The notes: generated from the letters alone by a model not told the origin. DNA of 64,000 nt from Gluconobacter albidus (GCF_002723915.1 NZ_BEWL01000002.1:391831-455830); one strand, 5' to 3'; shown: positions 34,202 to 43,893, counted from the stretch's first letter. Numbers and translations: made by a program.

Positions 34202-34723
34202 TCACTGAACGGGCGTCTGCAGGTCGAGCTTCTGCCGTTCCTGCAAAACATCCGTCGCCGACATCGGATGAGCCCGTGCGGCTGCGATGTCGGCGGCGGT
34301 GAATGTGGGGGCGTCTGCGGGCATTTCCTGACTTGCGACGAATGTCAGGATACGCGCGATCTCGTCGTTGGAGAGGCGATGGAAGGACGGCATGGAACTG
34401 TTGTAATGGCCGTCTCCCGCTGTGATGGGGCCGTCCAGTCCGTAAAGCAGGACGTCGGCCAGGTAGTGGTGCCCGGCAGGAGTTCGTGCGATCGGGCCAA
34501 CGCGGCCAAAAATCGGGGCGACTTCAGAAACCTGACCATGACCGCCGTGATGGCAGATGCTGCATTCATTGGAGTATTCACGCGGGGCCTGAACACGATT
34601 TTCCCAGGCATGGCCGACAACGAAGACCGCCACCATGAAAATGGCGAGAAACAGGGGAAGTCGGACAGCTGGGTCAATTCTGATCACAGTGTCGTTGTCG
34701 CATCTTCGGAGGCGTTTCAGCAA
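34202..34723 (-). CDS. Membrane-anchored c-type cytochrome
   Basis: A 173-residue protein with an N-terminal membrane helix (about 21-39) and one haem-binding motif, Cys54-Ser-Ile-Cys57-His58. The likely axial Met is in S-S-M-P-S-F (about 110). It should sit in the periplasm, held by its helix, and shuttle electrons between dehydrogenases and an oxidase or peroxidase. No adjacent oxidase or dehydrogenase shows its partner. The long His-rich stretch after the motif (C-H-H-G-G-H-G-Q) is notable. It is next to trpS on the same strand, with 55 bp between. Confidence 0.85.
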   Translation of the reverse strand: MLKRLRRCDNDTVIRIDPAVRLPLFLAIFMVAVFVVGHAWENRVQAPREYSNECSICHHGGHGQVSEVAPIFGRVGPIARTPAGHHYLADVLLYGLDGPITAGDGHYNSSMPSFHRLSNDEIARILTFVASQEMPADAPTFTAADIAAARAHPMSATDVLQERQKLDLQTPVQ

Positions 34724-34782
34724 GTCCGGGGCTTGGCAAATCGGCTGTAATAGGGCTCATGGCGCTATCGGAAGGAGAAGCC

Positions 34783-35349
34783 ATGACCGTCAGAGGCCGT
34801 CTTGTAGTGTATGTGGGGCCGATGTTTGCCGGGAAATCCGCACATCTGATTGCCGCAGCGAAAAAGCAGGCAGATGTACTGGCGCTCAAGCCGGGCTTTG
34901 ATACGCGAGATGGTTCCGAACTTGTCAGCCGGGACGGATCCCATCTTGCTGCGGTTTCGGCGAACGTATGGCCCGCAGAGGCACACCGGTACAGCCATGT
35001 CGTTCTGGATGAGGGGCAGTTCTGGGTCTCGCCGCATTATCGGGGCGATATCGTTCAGGATATTCAAAACGTCCGGGCGCAGGGCGTGGATGTGACGGTC
35101 GGGGGGCTGGATACCGATTACCGGCGTATCCCGTTCGACGTCATGGAGCGGCTGCGGGATGAGGCAGATGAGGTCATTGTTCTGACAGCGCGCTGTCATG
35201 TCTGCGGGGCGCCAGCGGCATGGACCGCAAAAACCCATGATACGGGTCATCTTCTGGAGACGGGCGATCAGGAGCTTTATGAGGCGCGTTGCGATGCGCA
35301 CTGGACCCTTCCGGAGGCAGCCCTGAAGAGGGGCTCCGGAAGGGGATAA
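34783..35349 (+). CDS. tdk: Thymidine kinase
   Basis: A 188-residue enzyme that phosphorylates thymidine to dTMP for salvage. The P-loop is G-P-M-F-A-G-K-S (about 12-19), with the lasso/Zn domain marked by C-H-V-C-G-A-P-A near 137-144 and a late Cys (E-A-R-C-D-A-H). The mid-protein D-E-G-Q-F-W matches the usual D-E-x-Q-F (catalytic Glu). The last Cys position is followed by His, so the zinc set may be Cys3His. The ATG at 34783 has an AAGGAGAA ribosome site. The gene ends inside a terminator hairpin shared with the FKBP gene. Confidence 0.9.
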   Translation: MTVRGRLVVYVGPMFAGKSAHLIAAAKKQADVLALKPGFDTRDGSELVSRDGSHLAAVSANVWPAEAHRYSHVVLDEGQFWVSPHYRGDIVQDIQNVRAQGVDVTVGGLDTDYRRIPFDVMERLRDEADEVIVLTARCHVCGAPAAWTAKTHDTGHLLETGDQELYEARCDAHWTLPEAALKRGSGRG

Positions 35350-35361
35350 CGGTTTTTACTG
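35306..35361. terminator. Terminator in the 3' end of tdk
   Basis: Perfect 11-bp arms CCCTTCCGGAG (35306-35316) and CTCCGGAAGGG (35334-35344), with an inner CCCT/AGGG stem, followed by a short T run at 35352-35357. It lies mostly within the last codons of tdk and serves the convergent FKBP gene too. Confidence 0.6.
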
Positions 35362-35862
35362 CTGGCCGCCGCCGCCGTTATTGACGCCCAGAAGGCGGAT
35401 CTTGAAAATCAGCGGGCTGTTGGGCGGGATAATGCCCATGGAGCGCTTGCCGTAGCCGAGATTGGGCGGCAGGTAGAGCATCCATTCATCGCCCACATGC
35501 ATCATGGGAAGGGCTTCGAGCCAGCCCTGCACGAGGCCGTCGAGCGGCATTTCCATGTAGGCACCGCTGCCATGCTGGTCAGAGCTGTCGAAAATACCGC
35601 CATCGGGGAGGCGGCCTTCGTAGATGACCATGATGGTGGAGCCGTGATGCGGGCTGTCACCATCTTTTGGGCCTGACTGGAGAACCTTGTAGGCCAGGCC
35701 GTCCGGCAGGGTCTTGACGCCCGGTTCAGCATGGATTTTCGCCATGAACTGCGCGGGCGTCAGGTCGGAATCATCCACTGGCTTCGGGGCGCCCGAGCAG
35801 CCCGTCAGGGCAAAGGCACCACACAGGGCGAAAGCGGATGTAAGACGGATCAGACTGGTCAT
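35356..35862 (-). CDS. FKBP-type peptidyl-prolyl isomerase lipoprotein
   Basis: A 168-residue lipoprotein with a lipobox L-T-G-C (Cys22) after the signal peptide. An FKBP domain covers about 62-158, with V-I-Y-E-G-R-L-P-D-G-G-I-F-D-S-S (Y-x-G-x3-D-G-x-x-F-D-S pattern), then V-x-G-W-x-E-A-L-P and L-G-Y-G. It should help proline isomerisation in periplasmic or outer-membrane proteins. The C-terminus ends in a G-G-G-G-Q-Q tail. It lies directly downstream of argG on the same strand. Confidence 0.88.
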   Translation of the reverse strand: MTSLIRLTSAFALCGAFALTGCSGAPKPVDDSDLTPAQFMAKIHAEPGVKTLPDGLAYKVLQSGPKDGDSPHHGSTIMVIYEGRLPDGGIFDSSDQHGSGAYMEMPLDGLVQGWLEALPMMHVGDEWMLYLPPNLGYGKRSMGIIPPNSPLIFKIRLLGVNNGGGGQQ

Positions 35863-35888
35863 GGTCCCCCGGGGAGTCAGTTGAGAAA

Positions 35889-37121
35889 TCAGAGCGTGCC
35901 GCCACGACGGCCGATCTGACCGCCGAGCCGCAGGCGCAGGGCGTTGAGCTTGATGAAGCCTTGGGCATCCTGCTGATTATAGGCGCCTTCGTCGTCCTCG
36001 AAAGTCACGACGCGGGTATCGTACAGGCTGTGGGGGCTTTCACGGCCGACGCAGGTCACATTGCCCTTGTACAGGCGCATGCGGACACGGCCGGTGACGG
36101 AATGCTGGCTGGTGTCGATGAGAGCCTGCAGCATGCGGCGCTCTGGCGAGAACCAGAAACCGTTATAGATGATTTCGGCGTAGCGCGGCATGATGCTGTC
36201 CTTGAGATGGGCAGCTTCGCGGTCGAGCGTGATGCTTTCGATGGAGCGGTGCGCGGCCAGCAGGATCGTGCCGCCCGGCGTTTCGTAGATGCCGCGGGAT
36301 TTCATGCCCACGAAGCGGTTTTCCACGATGTCGAGACGACCGATGCCGTTGTCGCGGCCCAGTTCGTTCAGACGGGTCAGCAGAGTTGCCGGGGTCATCT
36401 CGACGCCGTTAATGGCGACCGGATCACCGCTGACGAAGTCGATGGCAATTTCGGTTGCGACGTCAGGGGCGGCTTCCGGAGAGATCGTACGCTGGAAAAC
36501 GATTTCCTCGGCGGCGATCGACGGATCTTCGAGCAGCTTGCCTTCGGAAGAGGAGTGCAGAAGATTCGCATCCACGGAGAACGGGGCTTCGCCGCGCTTG
36601 TCCTTCGTGACAGGGATCTGGTTCTCTTCGGCGAAGGCAAGGAGCTTCGTGCGGGACGTCAGGTCCCACTCACGCCAGGGTGCGATGACCTTCACGTCCG
36701 GCTTGAGCGAATAATAGCCGAGTTCGAAGCGGACCTGATCGTTACCCTTGCCGGTCGCACCATGCGCCACGGCGTCGGCACCGACGGCTTCGGCAATCTC
36801 GATCTGGCGTTGTGCAATTAGCGGACGGGCGATGGAGGTGCCTAGCAGGTACTGGCCTTCATAGAGCGTGTTGGCCCGGAACATCGGGAACACGAAATCC
36901 TTGACGAAGGTTTCGCGCAGATCCTCGACGAAGATTTCCTTGACGCCGAACATCTCGGCCTTTTTGCGGGCCGGCTCCAGCTCTTCGCCCTGTCCGAGAT
37001 CGGCGGTGAAGGTGACAACCTCGCAGTTATAGGTTTTCTGAAGCCAGCGAAGGATAACCGAAGTGTCCAGGCCGCCAGAATAGGCGAGCACAACTTTCTT
37101 GACGTCCTGGTGGGCACTCAT
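35889..37121 (-). CDS. argG: Argininosuccinate synthase
   Basis: A 410-residue enzyme of arginine synthesis that joins citrulline and aspartate with ATP. The N-terminal P-loop-like A-Y-S-G-G-L-D-T-S is at 13-21, and [10 protein letters not shown] near 119-128 is the family signature. It lies upstream of the FKBP gene with 26 bp between. No other arg genes are nearby. Confidence 0.96.
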   Translation of the reverse strand: MSAHQDVKKVVLAYSGGLDTSVILRWLQKTYNCEVVTFTADLGQGEELEPARKKAEMFGVKEIFVEDLRETFVKDFVFPMFRANTLYEGQYLLGTSIARPLIAQRQIEIAEAVGADAVAHGATGKGNDQVRFELGYYSLKPDVKVIAPWREWDLTSRTKLLAFAEENQIPVTKDKRGEAPFSVDANLLHSSSEGKLLEDPSIAAEEIVFQRTISPEAAPDVATEIAIDFVSGDPVAINGVEMTPATLLTRLNELGRDNGIGRLDIVENRFVGMKSRGIYETPGGTILLAAHRSIESITLDREAAHLKDSIMPRYAEIIYNGFWFSPERRMLQALIDTSQHSVTGRVRMRLYKGNVTCVGRESPHSLYDTRVVTFEDDEGAYNQQDAQGFIKLNALRLRLGGQIGRRGGTL

Positions 37122-37198
37122 AACGGTGTGGTCCTTGGTGTGTTTCGTTTGAGAAGCGTTTCTAGCAGTTCAGCCGACAGAGGGAAACCGGGCGTGTG

Positions 37199-38422
37199 TC
37201 AGGTATCCGATGCGGCAGTGCGACGCTGGCGTTCGCTTTCGGTTTTCAACTGCCCGCAGGCCGCGAGGATGTCCTGTCCGCGGGCTGCGCGGATGGGGGA
37301 GGCGAACCCTGCGTCCATCACGATATTGGCGAATTTCGCAATCTGCGCGCGGCTGGAAGGCTGGAAGTCCGAGCCGGGCCAGGGGTTGAACGGGATCAGA
37401 TTCACCTTGGCCGGCAGATCGCGGATCAGGCGCACCAGTTCGCGGGCATCGGCTTCGCTGTCGTTCACGCCGCGGAGCATGATGTATTCGAAGGTAATGC
37501 GCCGCGCATTGGACGCAGCCGGATAGCGGCGGCAGGCAGCGATCAGCTCTTCGATCGGGTATTTGCGGTTCAGCGGGACGATCTGGTCACGCAGTTCGTT
37601 CGTCACGGCATGCAGGGAGATGGCCAGATTGATTCCAAGTTCCTCGCCACAGCGGTCCATCATCGGGACTACACCGGATGTTGAGAGCGTGATGCGGCGG
37701 CGGGAGAGGGCGATACCCTCGCCATCCATGATAATCCGCATGGCCTTGGCGACGTTTTCGTAATTATAGAGCGGCTCGCCCATACCCATCAGCACGATCG
37801 TGGACAGATAACGCGGCATGTCCGCGCTGGGGCTGGGCCATTCGCCATAGCTGTCGCGGGCGGCCATGAACTGGCCGACGATCTCGGCAGGGCCGAGGTT
37901 GCGGACGAGTTTCTGGGTGCCGGTGTGGCAGAAGGTGCAGGACAGGGTGCAGCCGACCTGCGAGGAAATGCAGACGGCGCCGCGGTCTTCCCGACGGTCC
38001 GGAATATAGACTGTCTCAGCTTCCTGACCGTCGCGGAAGCGGAAAAGGAACTTGCGCGTCTCGTCTATGGAGGTCTGTTCGGTGGCCGTCGTGGGGCGGC
38101 TGACGACGAAGTGCTCGGCGAGTTTGGCCTGCATCGGCTTGGCGATGGTTGTCATGGCCGAAAAATCGGTGGCGCCCTGATGGTAAATCCAGTGCCAGAG
38201 CTGCTTGGCGCGGAAGGGCTTCTCGCCGATATCCGTCATGAGCGCTGCCAGCTCTTCGCGTGATAGGCCCACCAGATCGCGTCGTCCGTCCGCGAGACGC
38301 GCCTCGGGCGGTGCGAAGAGAGCGGATTTCGCGTGGATACGCTCGCGCTCGGCTGCGTTCAGGTCGTCGGAGGCGACGGAATTGATTCGGGGGCGGATGT
38401 CGGGATGGATTACGGCTGTCAT
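37199..38422 (-). CDS. rlmN: 23S rRNA (adenine2503-C2)/tRNA A37 methyltransferase
   Basis: A 407-residue radical-SAM methyltransferase. The cluster motif C-T-L-S-C-T-F-C (about 131-138) is complete, and the catalytic Cys that forms a thioether is in A-A-C-G-Q-L near the C-terminus. It methylates A2503 of 23S rRNA and A37 of some tRNAs in E. coli. Its N-terminal 20-25 residues are a little longer than usual. It lies upstream of argG on the same strand with a 77-bp gap. Confidence 0.93.
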   Translation of the reverse strand: MTAVIHPDIRPRINSVASDDLNAAERERIHAKSALFAPPEARLADGRRDLVGLSREELAALMTDIGEKPFRAKQLWHWIYHQGATDFSAMTTIAKPMQAKLAEHFVVSRPTTATEQTSIDETRKFLFRFRDGQEAETVYIPDRREDRGAVCISSQVGCTLSCTFCHTGTQKLVRNLGPAEIVGQFMAARDSYGEWPSPSADMPRYLSTIVLMGMGEPLYNYENVAKAMRIIMDGEGIALSRRRITLSTSGVVPMMDRCGEELGINLAISLHAVTNELRDQIVPLNRKYPIEELIAACRRYPAASNARRITFEYIMLRGVNDSEADARELVRLIRDLPAKVNLIPFNPWPGSDFQPSSRAQIAKFANIVMDAGFASPIRAARGQDILAACGQLKTESERQRRTAASDT

Positions 38423-38502
38423 GACGGCGGAGCCATAGCACGGAGAAGACCCGAATTTCCAAAGGAAAAGCGCGGTCTTTCCGGTAAAACCGTTTTGGAA
38501 AA

Positions 38503-39264
38503 CTATTTCGCGGTGGGCTGTGTCGTATCAGTTTTGCGGGCTGCGATCAGGAATTCGCGGTTGCCTTCGGGGCCGGTGATGGGGCTGGCCTCGATCCCGA
38601 GGACGTCCCAGCCGGGGAGGGCTGCGAACCATTCCCGGATTTCTTCGCAGACACGTTCATGGACCGCAGGGTCGCGGACGACGCCTTTGGCCCCGACTTC
38701 CCCGCGTCCGGCTTCGAACTGGGGCTTGATGAGGGCGACGGCCCAGGCATCCGGCGTGGTGAGTTCAAGGGCTGCGGGCAGGACGGTGCGCAGGCCGATG
38801 AAGCTCGCGTCGCAGACGACAATTCCGGCAGGCTCAGGAATCTGTTCGGCAGTCAGGGCGCGGGCGTTCGTCTTTTCCATGACGATGACGCGTTCGTCCG
38901 AGCGGATTTTCCAGGCGAGCTGTCCGTGTCCGACATCCACGGCATAGACCTTTTCGGCGCCGTGGGTCAGCAGGACGTCCGTGAAGCCACCGGTCGAGGC
39001 ACCCACGTCAATAGCAATGCGGCCTTTAGGGTCCAGCCCGAAATGTTCGATGGCGTGAATCAGCTTGAGGCCACCGCGCGAGACCCAGGGATGGTCCTGG
39101 CCTTTGAGGGCGAGGGGGGCATCCTCGGGAAGCTGGTCGCCGGCCTTCGCAATCCGGCGGTCACTGGTATAGACGAGGCCAGCCATGATCAGGGCCTGAG
39201 CCCGTGTCCGGCTTTCGACCAGCCCCCTGTCAACGAGGAGCTGGTCGGCGCGGCGTTTGGCCAT
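38503..39264 (-). CDS. tlyA: TlyA-like rRNA 2'-O-methyltransferase (hemolysin A family)
   Basis: A 253-residue protein with an N-terminal S4 RNA-binding domain (about 4-60; [10 protein letters not shown]) and an FtsJ-like methyltransferase domain with motif [11 protein letters not shown] (about 86-96). Some family members methylate 16S/23S rRNA at cytidines; others are hemolysin-like in name only. It is the last gene of the xseB-ispA-dxs-tlyA operon, a common arrangement in alphaproteobacteria. Confidence 0.88.
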   Translation of the reverse strand: MAKRRADQLLVDRGLVESRTRAQALIMAGLVYTSDRRIAKAGDQLPEDAPLALKGQDHPWVSRGGLKLIHAIEHFGLDPKGRIAIDVGASTGGFTDVLLTHGAEKVYAVDVGHGQLAWKIRSDERVIVMEKTNARALTAEQIPEPAGIVVCDASFIGLRTVLPAALELTTPDAWAVALIKPQFEAGRGEVGAKGVVRDPAVHERVCEEIREWFAALPGWDVLGIEASPITGPEGNREFLIAARKTDTTQPTAK

Positions 39265-39271
39265 CAGTCGC

Positions 39272-41254
39272 TCAGGCGGACTGCTGGGCGACGTCTACGC
39301 CCAGGGCAGCGGCGGCGACATGCACGATGTTCGGCGCGGTCAGGCCGGCTTCCTCGTACTGGGCGTCCTGCGTGTTGTGGTCGATGTAACGATCCGGCAG
39401 GGCGAGCGGCCGGAACTTGACCTTGTCCAGCAGGCCGGTCTCGGCAAGGTGCTGAACGACGAGGCTGCTGAAGCCGCCAATGGCACCTTCTTCAAGCGTG
39501 ATGAAGACTTCGTGCTGGTTGGCCAGATCTTCGACCAGAGCCTTGTCGATTGGCTTGGCGAAGCGGGCATCCGCAACTGTGACCGGAACGCCCTGTGCGG
39601 CCAGCTGGTCGGCGGCGCGCAGGGATTCGTGGATACGGGGGCCAAGCGACAGGATGGCGACGCCACCGCGGGCGTTCGGCGCGCGACGGGCTTCGCGGAC
39701 GATGCGGCCCTTGCCGATTTCCAGAACTTCGCCCTTTTCAGGCAGATCAAGGCCGATGCCGTTGCCACGCGGGTAGCGGAAGGCGATCGGTCCGGCGTCA
39801 TATTCGCAGGCCGTAGCCGTAGCGTGCAGCAGTTCGATTTCGTCGCACGGCGCCATCACGACCATGTTCGGAAGGCAGCACAGGTAGTTGAGATCGAACG
39901 AACCGGCATGGGTGGCGCCATCGGCACCGACCAGACCGGCGCGGTCGATGGCGAAACGGACCGGAAGGTTCTGGAGCGCGACGTCATGCACGACCTGATC
40001 GTAGGCGCGCTGCAGGAAGGTCGAATAGATCGCGCAGAACGGGCGCAGACCTTCAGATGCAATACCAGCGGCGAAGGTGACGGCGTGCTGTTCGGCAATC
40101 CCGACGTCAAAGAAGCGGTCCGGATAGGCCTTTGCGAATGCGCTCAGACCCGTGCCGGACGGCATGGCGGCGGTGATCGTAACCAGCTTGTCGTCGGTCT
40201 TGGCGCGGCGCATCAGTTCGCGGCTGAAGATGGACGTGTAGCTCGGGGGACCGGCTGGAGCCTTCTTCTGCTCGCCCGTGACAACGTTGAACTTGCTGAC
40301 GGCGTGATACTTGTCACCGGCGGCTTCGGCGGGTTTGTAGCCGCGGCCCTTCTCGGTGATGATGTGCAGCAGGATCGGACCCTGATCGTCGGCATCGCGC
40401 AGGTTACGCAGGATCGGCACGAGCTGGCTCATGTCGTGGCCGTTGACCGGGCCAACGTAGTAGAAGCCGAGTTCTTCAAACAGCGTGCCGCCGGTGATCA
40501 GGCCGCGGGCATATTCTTCGGCGCGCTTGGCGGTGCGCTCGATCTTGCCCGGAAGGCGCTTGGCGACCTTGCCGGCGAGATCGCGCAGGCTGAAAAACTG
40601 GCGCGAGGACATCAGACGCGACAGGTAGTCCGACATCGAGCCGACCGGCGGGGCGATCGACATTTCGTTGTCGTTCAGCACCACGATCAGACGGTTCGCG
40701 CCAGGGCCTGCGACTGCGGCGTTGTTCATGGCTTCATAGGCCATGCCAGCCGAAATCGAGCCATCTCCGATCACGGCAATCACGTTGCGCTCGTGGTAGC
40801 TCGGGTCTTCTTCCGCGCGCAGATGGTGCGCAACGGCCATGCCGAGGCCAGCCGAGATCGACGTCGAGGAATGCGCTGCGCCGAACGGGTCGTATTCGCT
40901 TTCCGCGCGGCGGGTGAAGCCGGACAGCCCCTCGGGCTGACGCAGGGTGCGGATCCGGTCGCGGCGGCCGGTCAGGATCTTGTGCGGGTAAGCCTGATGA
41001 CCGACGTCCCAGATGATGCGGTCATCGGGTGTGTTGAAGACGGCGTGCAGGGCAACGGTCAGTTCGACCACGCCGAGAGAGGCGCCGAGATGGCCACCCG
41101 TGGTGGAGACGGCGTCAACGGTTTCCGAGCGCAGTTCGTCGGCAAGCTGCTTGAGCTGGTCGACGGACAGGTTCCGCATGTCGGCAGGGAAGCGGACGCG
41201 ATCCAGTTCGGGATAGCGGCCATAGGTGGGAATCGTGGAGGACTTCTTGCTCAT
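39272..41254 (-). CDS. dxs: 1-Deoxy-D-xylulose-5-phosphate synthase
   Basis: A 660-residue thiamine-diphosphate enzyme that condenses pyruvate and glyceraldehyde-3-phosphate, the first step of the MEP isoprenoid pathway. Visible are G-G-H-L-G-A-S-L-G (about 52-60), D-V-G-H-Q-A-Y (about 81-87), the TPP motif G-D-G-S-I-S-A-G-M, and E-Q-H-A-V-T in the transketolase C-half. The ATG at 41254 opens the usual N-terminus. It is preceded by ispA 4 bp away, placing early and prenyl-chain steps in the same transcript. Confidence 0.96.
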   Translation of the reverse strand: MSKKSSTIPTYGRYPELDRVRFPADMRNLSVDQLKQLADELRSETVDAVSTTGGHLGASLGVVELTVALHAVFNTPDDRIIWDVGHQAYPHKILTGRRDRIRTLRQPEGLSGFTRRAESEYDPFGAAHSSTSISAGLGMAVAHHLRAEEDPSYHERNVIAVIGDGSISAGMAYEAMNNAAVAGPGANRLIVVLNDNEMSIAPPVGSMSDYLSRLMSSRQFFSLRDLAGKVAKRLPGKIERTAKRAEEYARGLITGGTLFEELGFYYVGPVNGHDMSQLVPILRNLRDADDQGPILLHIITEKGRGYKPAEAAGDKYHAVSKFNVVTGEQKKAPAGPPSYTSIFSRELMRRAKTDDKLVTITAAMPSGTGLSAFAKAYPDRFFDVGIAEQHAVTFAAGIASEGLRPFCAIYSTFLQRAYDQVVHDVALQNLPVRFAIDRAGLVGADGATHAGSFDLNYLCCLPNMVVMAPCDEIELLHATATACEYDAGPIAFRYPRGNGIGLDLPEKGEVLEIGKGRIVREARRAPNARGGVAILSLGPRIHESLRAADQLAAQGVPVTVADARFAKPIDKALVEDLANQHEVFITLEEGAIGGFSSLVVQHLAETGLLDKVKFRPLALPDRYIDHNTQDAQYEEAGLTAPNIVHVAAAALGVDVAQQSA

Positions 41255-41258
41255 GGGA

Positions 41259-42164
41259 TCAGTTCCTGCGCTCGACGACATAATCTGCCAGTGCCCTGAG
41301 GGCGTCGGCCTGTGCACCGAAAGATGAAAGTGCCTCCCGGGCCCGGTCGCTCAGGCGACGGGCCTCGGCTCGGGCACCGTCGATGCCAAGCAGGGAGACA
41401 TAGGTTGATTTGCCGCTGGCTTCGTCCTTGCCCGCGGTTTTGCCGAGTTCCTCGGCTGTGGCTGTGGAATCCAGAACGTCATCGGCAACCTGAAACGCCG
41501 TGCCCAGATCGCGGCCATAAGCGACGATGGCGGCGCGGCGTTCGTCGTCCACATCGGCCAGAATGGCGCCGGATTCAGCCGCATAGCGGATGAGGGCGCC
41601 GGTTTTTAAGGCGTGCAGACGGCGTACCTGATCCAGGGGCAGGGCGCGGCCTTCGCCACGGATGTCGATGACCTGACCACCAACCATGCCTGCCGACCCG
41701 GAGGCCTGCGCAAGGGCAAGGGCCAGATTGGCGCGGACGGCCGGATTGGGGCTGGTTTCGGGTTCGACAAGAATTTCGAAAGCACGGGTCTGCAGGGCGT
41801 CGCCTGCCAGAATCGCGATGGCTTCGTCGAACTGCTTGTGCGTGGATGGCTGCCCGCGTCGCAGGTCGTCATCATCCATGGAGGGCAGGTCGTCATGGAC
41901 CAGCGAATAGGCGTGCAGCAGTTCGACCGACGCGGCAACACGCAGGGCAGCCTCGCGGTCTGCGCCAAACAGTGTCGCGACTTCGACGGCCAGAAAACCG
42001 CGCAGACGCTTGCCGCCGCCAAGGGCGGCATAACGCATGGCGTCCAGAAGGACGGACTCGTCCCCCGGAACCATGGGCAGCAGAGCGTCGATCGTGTTTT
42101 CGATTTCGGCACAGGCGCGGGCGAGCGCGTCTTTCAGGGAAACAGACGGGGTAGAGACATTCAT
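41259..42164 (-). CDS. ispA: Farnesyl diphosphate synthase
   Basis: A 301-residue trans-prenyltransferase. The first aspartate-rich motif is [10 protein letters not shown] (about 92-101); the second is D-D-V-L-D (about 232-236). It builds farnesyl diphosphate from IPP and DMAPP for ubiquinone, hopanoid and undecaprenyl synthesis. Gene order xseB-ispA-dxs-tlyA is the alphaproteobacterial pattern. Its start overlaps the xseB stop by 4 bases. Confidence 0.94.
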   Translation of the reverse strand: MNVSTPSVSLKDALARACAEIENTIDALLPMVPGDESVLLDAMRYAALGGGKRLRGFLAVEVATLFGADREAALRVAASVELLHAYSLVHDDLPSMDDDDLRRGQPSTHKQFDEAIAILAGDALQTRAFEILVEPETSPNPAVRANLALALAQASGSAGMVGGQVIDIRGEGRALPLDQVRRLHALKTGALIRYAAESGAILADVDDERRAAIVAYGRDLGTAFQVADDVLDSTATAEELGKTAGKDEASGKSTYVSLLGIDGARAEARRLSDRAREALSSFGAQADALRALADYVVERRN

Positions 42165-42424
42165 CGGCCGGATTCTCCGGTATCGGCAAGAGGCTCCGTG
42201 CCTGTCGTGCCGTCATCGTTCTGCACGATGGCACGCACACGCATCTCGGCCTCTCCCAGCTTCGCGTCGCAATGTCTGCGCAGGGCAGCACCGCGTTCAT
42301 AGGCGGAAATAGCGTCCTCGAGCTTCATCTGGCCGCCTTCAAGGCCACGGACGATCCTCTCCAGTTCGGACAGGGCATCCTCAAAAGACAGGGCATCCAT
42401 GGGGGCATCAATGGGTTCGGGCAT
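42161..42424 (-). CDS. xseB: Exonuclease VII small subunit
   Basis: An 87-residue protein with the XseB-like segment F-E-D-A-L-S-E-L-E-R-I-V-R-G-L-E (about 14-29) and a helical C-half. It pairs with XseA (not in the window) to degrade single-stranded DNA. The ATG at 42424 (M-P-E-P-I-D-A-P) has a slightly longer start than most XseB proteins. It heads the isoprenoid operon. Confidence 0.9.
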   Translation of the reverse strand: MPEPIDAPMDALSFEDALSELERIVRGLEGGQMKLEDAISAYERGAALRRHCDAKLGEAEMRVRAIVQNDDGTTGTEPLADTGESGR

Positions 42425-42521
42425 GAAAAGCCTCAAGGCACACTTTGGAACAAGGTAGCGAGGGGATTACAGGCAGAAGACAGTTTTTGCCAGCCCCGAC
42501 CACGGGAACGCTGGAGTTTCC

Positions 42522-42776
42522 TCAGGACGGTGACGTTTCTGCACGTCGCCGGATTACGAAGGAAAGCATGCCTGCGGCTTCTGTGAACGCAATGAGCGCA
42601 TGGCCGGTTTCGCGGCAGTAGGACTGAAAATCCGCCACTGAAGCGCGATCCGTGGCGAGGACGCGCAGCTTCGCGCCCGGGGCCATGTCGCGGAGGGCAC
42701 GATTGGCTTTGAGGACGGGCATGGGGCAAGCCAGACCACGCAGATCGAGAAGTGTTTCTGTCGGAGGAACAGTCAT
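42522..42776 (-). CDS. TusA/SirA-family sulfur carrier protein
   Basis: An 84-residue protein with the diagnostic C-P-M-P-V-L-K-A motif at Cys17 (L-R-G-L-A-C-P-M-P-V-L). TusA carries persulfide sulfur in tRNA 2-thiolation and other transfers. It is upstream of xseB with a 97-bp gap. It borders the phage-like lysis island on the other strand. Confidence 0.88.
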   Translation of the reverse strand: MTVPPTETLLDLRGLACPMPVLKANRALRDMAPGAKLRVLATDRASVADFQSYCRETGHALIAFTEAAGMLSFVIRRRAETSPS

Positions 42777-42854
42777 GGGGCACGACTATGCGCCCATCTT
42801 TGGAGGGGGCCAAGTCGGCTTTTGGTGCGCTTGTCTGAGGGTTTCAGGTTTTCG

Positions 42855-42883
42855 TTGATAAATCAGGCGTTTGTTTCTATATT
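42855..42883 (+). promoter_or_regulatory. Strong sigma-70-type promoter of the lysis cassette
   Basis: TTGATA (42855-42860), 17-bp spacer, TATATT (42878-42883): close to consensus in both elements and spacing. Transcription would start near 42890, right before a terminator hairpin. Confidence 0.7.
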
Positions 42884-42900
42884 AATGGCTTAATGCCACA

Positions 42901-42930
42901 AAAGCGTTCCTCTCGGGGAGCGCTTTTTTT
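42901..42930 (+). terminator. Terminator/attenuator in the leader of the lysis cassette
   Basis: Hairpin with arms AAAGCGTTCC and GGAGCGCTTT (one G-U pair) and a seven-T run. It starts only about 11 bases after the predicted transcription start and lies 15 bases before the first gene, so most transcripts would end here unless antitermination occurs. Confidence 0.75.
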
Positions 42931-42944
42931 ATTGGGGGAACGGC

Positions 42945-43289
42945 ATGTCGGACGGGGAAGGCCAGGCAGTTAGTCTGGCTGATGGAAATGAGAGACGCGC
43001 CTATACGCTGCGGATGCTCGAGGATCGGGTTCTGCGACTGGAGACGATCGCGGGGGGGCTTTCGGATCGATATGAGGAACTGCGCACCTAGATGCGGCAG
43101 GAAATCTCGTCGCTGCGGGATCAAATGAAACTGCTGGAGACGAAGGTTGATGAGGGGAATCGTGTGGTCAACGGGAAGCTGGACCGGCTGATCGGGGGGC
43201 GGGCGGTCATTACGGGGATCATCACGCTGGCCACATCCATTCTGGGGACGGGCATGGTGCATGTTGCCCTGTCCCTGACCACAAAGTGA
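42945..43289 (+). pseudogene. XhlA-like coiled-coil/holin-associated gene interrupted by an amber codon
   Basis: One open frame of 115 codons with an in-frame TAG at 43089-43091 (codon 49). Before it, 48 residues form a heptad pattern (M-L-E-D-R-V-L-R-L-E); after it, an ATG follows at once (43092) and the coiled coil continues (L-R-D-Q-M-K-L-L-E-T-K-V-D), ending in a membrane helix (about codons 89-109). The coiled coil plus C-terminal helix resembles XhlA-type proteins that help holins. Reading frame and heptads continue across the TAG, so a nonsense mutation, suppression, or two separately translated parts are all possible. An SD-like GAGGAA lies 12 bases before the second ATG. Confidence 0.5.
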
Positions 43290-43298
43290 GGAGATGCC

Positions 43299-43778
43299 AT
43301 GAGTGGAATTGATGCAGGCCAGCTCAAGCATCTCGTGGTCGCTCCCGCACTGGCGGCGCTCGGGCTGGATGGGGATGTTGCGGTCAATCTGGTGACGGGC
43401 ACGGCCCTTGCGGAAAGTCGGGGAACATATGTCCGGCAGATCGGTGGCGGTCCGGCTCTGGGTTTGTGGCAGATGGAGCCAGCGACGCATGACGACTGCT
43501 GGGTCAACTTTCTGTGTTATCCGGCGGGCAGGAGGTTCGAGCGGATTCTGGAGGGGATGCTTTCGCAGGATCTGCCACGAAGCGCGCAGCTTGTCTCCAA
43601 TTTGAGATATGCATCGGCAATGGCCCGCATCCGGTATTACCGGACGCCGGTCTCACTGCCGTCGTCCAGCGATCCGGCGGTTCTGAGCCGTTTTCACAAG
43701 CAGTATTACAACACGGCCGCCGGGGCAGCTGACCCTGTGGCCAATATCCCGTTTTTCCGTCAGGCGGTTCTGGTCTGA
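43299..43778 (+). CDS. Phage-type endolysin/lytic transglycosylase-like protein
   Basis: A 159-residue protein with a lysozyme-like pattern: T-A-L-A-E-S-R-G-T-Y with a possible catalytic Glu near residue 38, then G-L-W-Q-M-E-P near 55-61, resembling the E-S-x-G-x ... G-L-x-Q-I motif of SLT transglycosylases. There is no signal peptide, so export would need a holin, which fits the gene before it. The ribosome site GAGGAG lies before ATG 43299, overlapping the previous stop region. It is probably the muramidase of the lysis cassette. A strong hairpin follows 13 bases after the stop. No close family could be named. Confidence 0.65.
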   Translation: MSGIDAGQLKHLVVAPALAALGLDGDVAVNLVTGTALAESRGTYVRQIGGGPALGLWQMEPATHDDCWVNFLCYPAGRRFERILEGMLSQDLPRSAQLVSNLRYASAMARIRYYRTPVSLPSSSDPAVLSRFHKQYYNTAAGAADPVANIPFFRQAVLV

Positions 43779-43790
43779 AGGGAGAGGGAG

Positions 43791-43828
43791 CGGTGTCGGG
43801 GAATGTATGCATCACGCTCCCGACACCG
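43791..43828 (+). terminator. Hairpin after the lysis cassette
   Basis: Perfect 10-bp arms CGGTGTCGGG (43791-43800) and CCCGACACCG (43819-43828) with an 18-base loop. There is no T run directly after, so it may be a Rho-assisted terminator or mRNA-stabilising stem. Confidence 0.6.
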
Positions 43829-43837
43829 CATGACTGT

Positions 43838-43851
43838 TTAAACCGGTTTAA
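43838..43851. repeat. 14-bp perfect palindrome
   Basis: TTAAACCGGTTTAA reads the same on both strands, within an AT-rich stretch between the convergent endolysin and glycosyltransferase genes. Could be a regulator-binding site or a site left from recombination. Confidence 0.45.
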
Positions 43852-43893
43852 TATGACGGAATAGTGGCAGATGACGCCGGAAAGCAGGCCGTT

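Noticed and set aside
39257..41299. Long open frame opposite dxs
   Set aside because: Antisense to a clear enzyme and composed of low-complexity residues; a product of high GC3 codon bias.
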